Source: a bacterium HR27 (GTDB taxonomy: Bacteria; Chloroflexota; Chloroflexia; Thermomicrobiales; Thermomicrobiaceae). From it: a stretch of DNA of 7,325 bases. The position numbers and the translations under genes are program-made. The number at the start of each line of letters is the position of its first letter. The first letter of the stretch is position 1. This document shows, in pieces, positions 6,147 through 7,325 of the stretch. Below the pieces are notes generated by a model that did no database searches, was not told the DNA's origin, and saw only the letters and a list, made by a program, of their open reading frames with translations. The stretch covers positions 1 through 7,325 of the forward strand of contig BEID01000059.1 of NCBI GenBank assembly GCA_002898975.1, given 5' to 3'.

Positions 6147-7325
6147 TCAGGCGAGTTCTTCCAGCCGCTGCTGGATCAGCCGCACCCGCTCCTCGGTATC
6201 GGCCAGCTTCGCCCGCTGCCGCTCTACGACGTGAGCAGGCGCCCGGGTCACGAACTGCTCGTTGGCGAGCAATGCCCGCGTCCGCTCGAGTTCGGCGAGA
6301 AGCTCTTCCAGCTCCCGCTGGAGCCGTTGCCGCTCCGCCTCGACGTCCAGCATGCCGCGGAGCGGCAGATAAATCACCGCATCGTCGACGATCAGCGAGA
6401 CGACCTGCTTGGGTGCCTCGAGGAGCTCGTCCACATAGGTCAGGCCGTCGCTCGCCACCCGCGCGAGGAAGCGGAAGACTCCCTCGCCGTCCAGGAACGT
6501 CTGCCGGTGCGAACCCGGGAAGACGATCGCCTGGATCCAGCGAGCTGGCTCCACACCCGCTTCCACGCGGGCATTGCGCACCGCCCGGATCGCCTCCATG
6601 AGGAAACCGAACTCGCGCTCGGCCTCCTCGTCGAGGAGTGAGCGCTCCGGTTCCGGCCAGGGCGCCACCATGATGCTCTCGCCCTCATGCGGCAGCCGTT
6701 GCCAGAGCTCCTCGGTCACGAAGGGCATGAAGGGGTGAAGCAGGCGCAACGCCCGTTCGAGCACATAGGCCAACGTCTGCCGGGCAGCCTGCGCTCGGGC
6801 ATCCCCGGCATTGATTGCCACTTTGCTCGACTCGATGTACCAGTCGCAGAACTCCGACCAGAGGAATTCGTACAGCGTGTGCCCGGCCTCGTGGAACTGG
6901 TACCGCTCCATGAGGTCGGTGACCGATTCGGTCACCCGCTGGAGCCGGCTCACGATCCAGCGCTCGGCCAGGCTCATCGCGTCGCGCCGTGGCGGCAACA
7001 CCGCCCCGTCCGGCGTACGGTCAATCTCGCCACCGGAGAGCGCCCGGAGCGTATAGCGTGTCGCGTTCCAGATCTTGTTGGCGAAGTTCCGGCTCGCCTC
7101 GACGCGATTGAGGCTGAGCTTCATGTCCGTCCCCGGGCCAGCCATGGTGACAAGCGTGAAGCGGAGCGCATCGGCGCCGTACTGCTGCGTCACCTCGGTC
7201 GGATCGATCACGTTCCCTTTCGTCTTGCTCATGCGCTGCCCACGCTCGTCCCGGACGGTTCCGTGGAGGTAGACGGTGTAGAACGGCACCTCGCCCATGA
7301 ACTCGAGTCCGAGGAAGACCATCCG
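6147..7325 (-). CDS. valS: Valyl-tRNA synthetase, C-terminal part (5' end beyond the window)
   Basis: The frame is open to the right edge and covers about 392 C-terminal residues of a class I synthetase that charges tRNA-Val. Counting from the methionine at 7322, the catalytic-domain end carries 'GLEFMGEVPF' and the KMSKS loop as 'RMSKTKGN' (30-37), followed by 'DALRF'. The anticodon-binding helical domain spans about 115-265, with 'LLHPFMPFVTEELWQ' (194-208), a ValS/IleS/LeuS hallmark. The end, about 325-391, is the ValS-specific coiled-coil arm, including 'NEQFVTRAPAHVVE' (354-367), which sets ValS apart from IleS and LeuS. The HIGH motif and the editing domain are outside the window. No T-rich terminator follows the TGA, so readthrough into the glycosylase gene is plausible. 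Confidence 0.96.
   Translation of the reverse strand, partial: RMVFLGLEFMGEVPFYTVYLHGTVRDERGQRMSKTKGNVIDPTEVTQQYGADALRFTLVTMAGPGTDMKLSLNRVEASRNFANKIWNATRYTLRALSGGEIDRTPDGAVLPPRRDAMSLAERWIVSRLQRVTESVTDLMERYQFHEAGHTLYEFLWSEFCDWYIESSKVAINAGDARAQAARQTLAYVLERALRLLHPFMPFVTEELWQRLPHEGESIMVAPWPEPERSLLDEEAEREFGFLMEAIRAVRNARVEAGVEPARWIQAIVFPGSHRQTFLDGEGVFRFLARVASDGLTYVDELLEAPKQVVSLIVDDAVIYLPLRGMLDVEAERQRLQRELEELLAELERTRALLANEQFVTRAPAHVVERQRAKLADTEERVRLIQQRLEELA

Noticed and set aside
5209..6641. Plus-strand frames opposite the glycosylase and valS genes
   Set aside because: Both opposite-strand genes belong to strongly recognised families, and the plus-strand products look like reversed codon bias.

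Overview
This GC-rich window reads as ordinary chromosomal sequence from a bacterium. All eight recognisable genes lie on the minus strand, so they run from the right end of the window to the left. The strong GC bias, short gaps, GTG starts with good Shine-Dalgarno sequences, and the gene content (stand-alone CinA-type amidase, M16B peptidase, ValS with a C-terminal coiled coil) suggest a thermophilic Chloroflexota of the Thermomicrobia type. That placement is inference and was not tested by any search.

In transcription order the window holds: the C-terminal part of valyl-tRNA synthetase (6147-7325, cut by the window edge); an AAG/MPG-family 3-methyladenine DNA glycosylase (5338-6078); a membrane M50-like metallopeptidase (4311-5291); an unrecognised soluble protein with two coiled-coil stretches and a four-cysteine zinc ribbon (3452-4309); a 12-helix-type MFS transporter (2099-3364); a stand-alone CinA C-terminal/PncC amidase (1579-2058); an M16 zinc peptidase (259-1530); and the first 18 codons of a GntR-family regulator (1-54), which continues off the left edge.

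From valS to the M16 gene the gaps are 68, 46, 1, 87, 40 and 48 bases, and none contains a convincing terminator. One polycistronic housekeeping/accessory transcript is therefore plausible, although the products share no obvious pathway. The tightest link is between the M50 peptidase and the zinc-ribbon protein: the ribosome binding site of the second gene lies in the last codons of the first, and stop and start are one base apart. The GntR gene appears to be a separate unit. A 204-base gap precedes it, carrying a good sigma-70-type promoter and an unexplained perfect 8-bp inverted repeat.

I see no tRNA, rRNA, CRISPR array, insertion sequence or phage gene. The many long open frames on the plus strand are antisense shadows of GC-rich genes. 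I found no clear new defence or biosynthetic system. The best candidate for undescribed biology is the M50 peptidase / zinc-ribbon coiled-coil pair.
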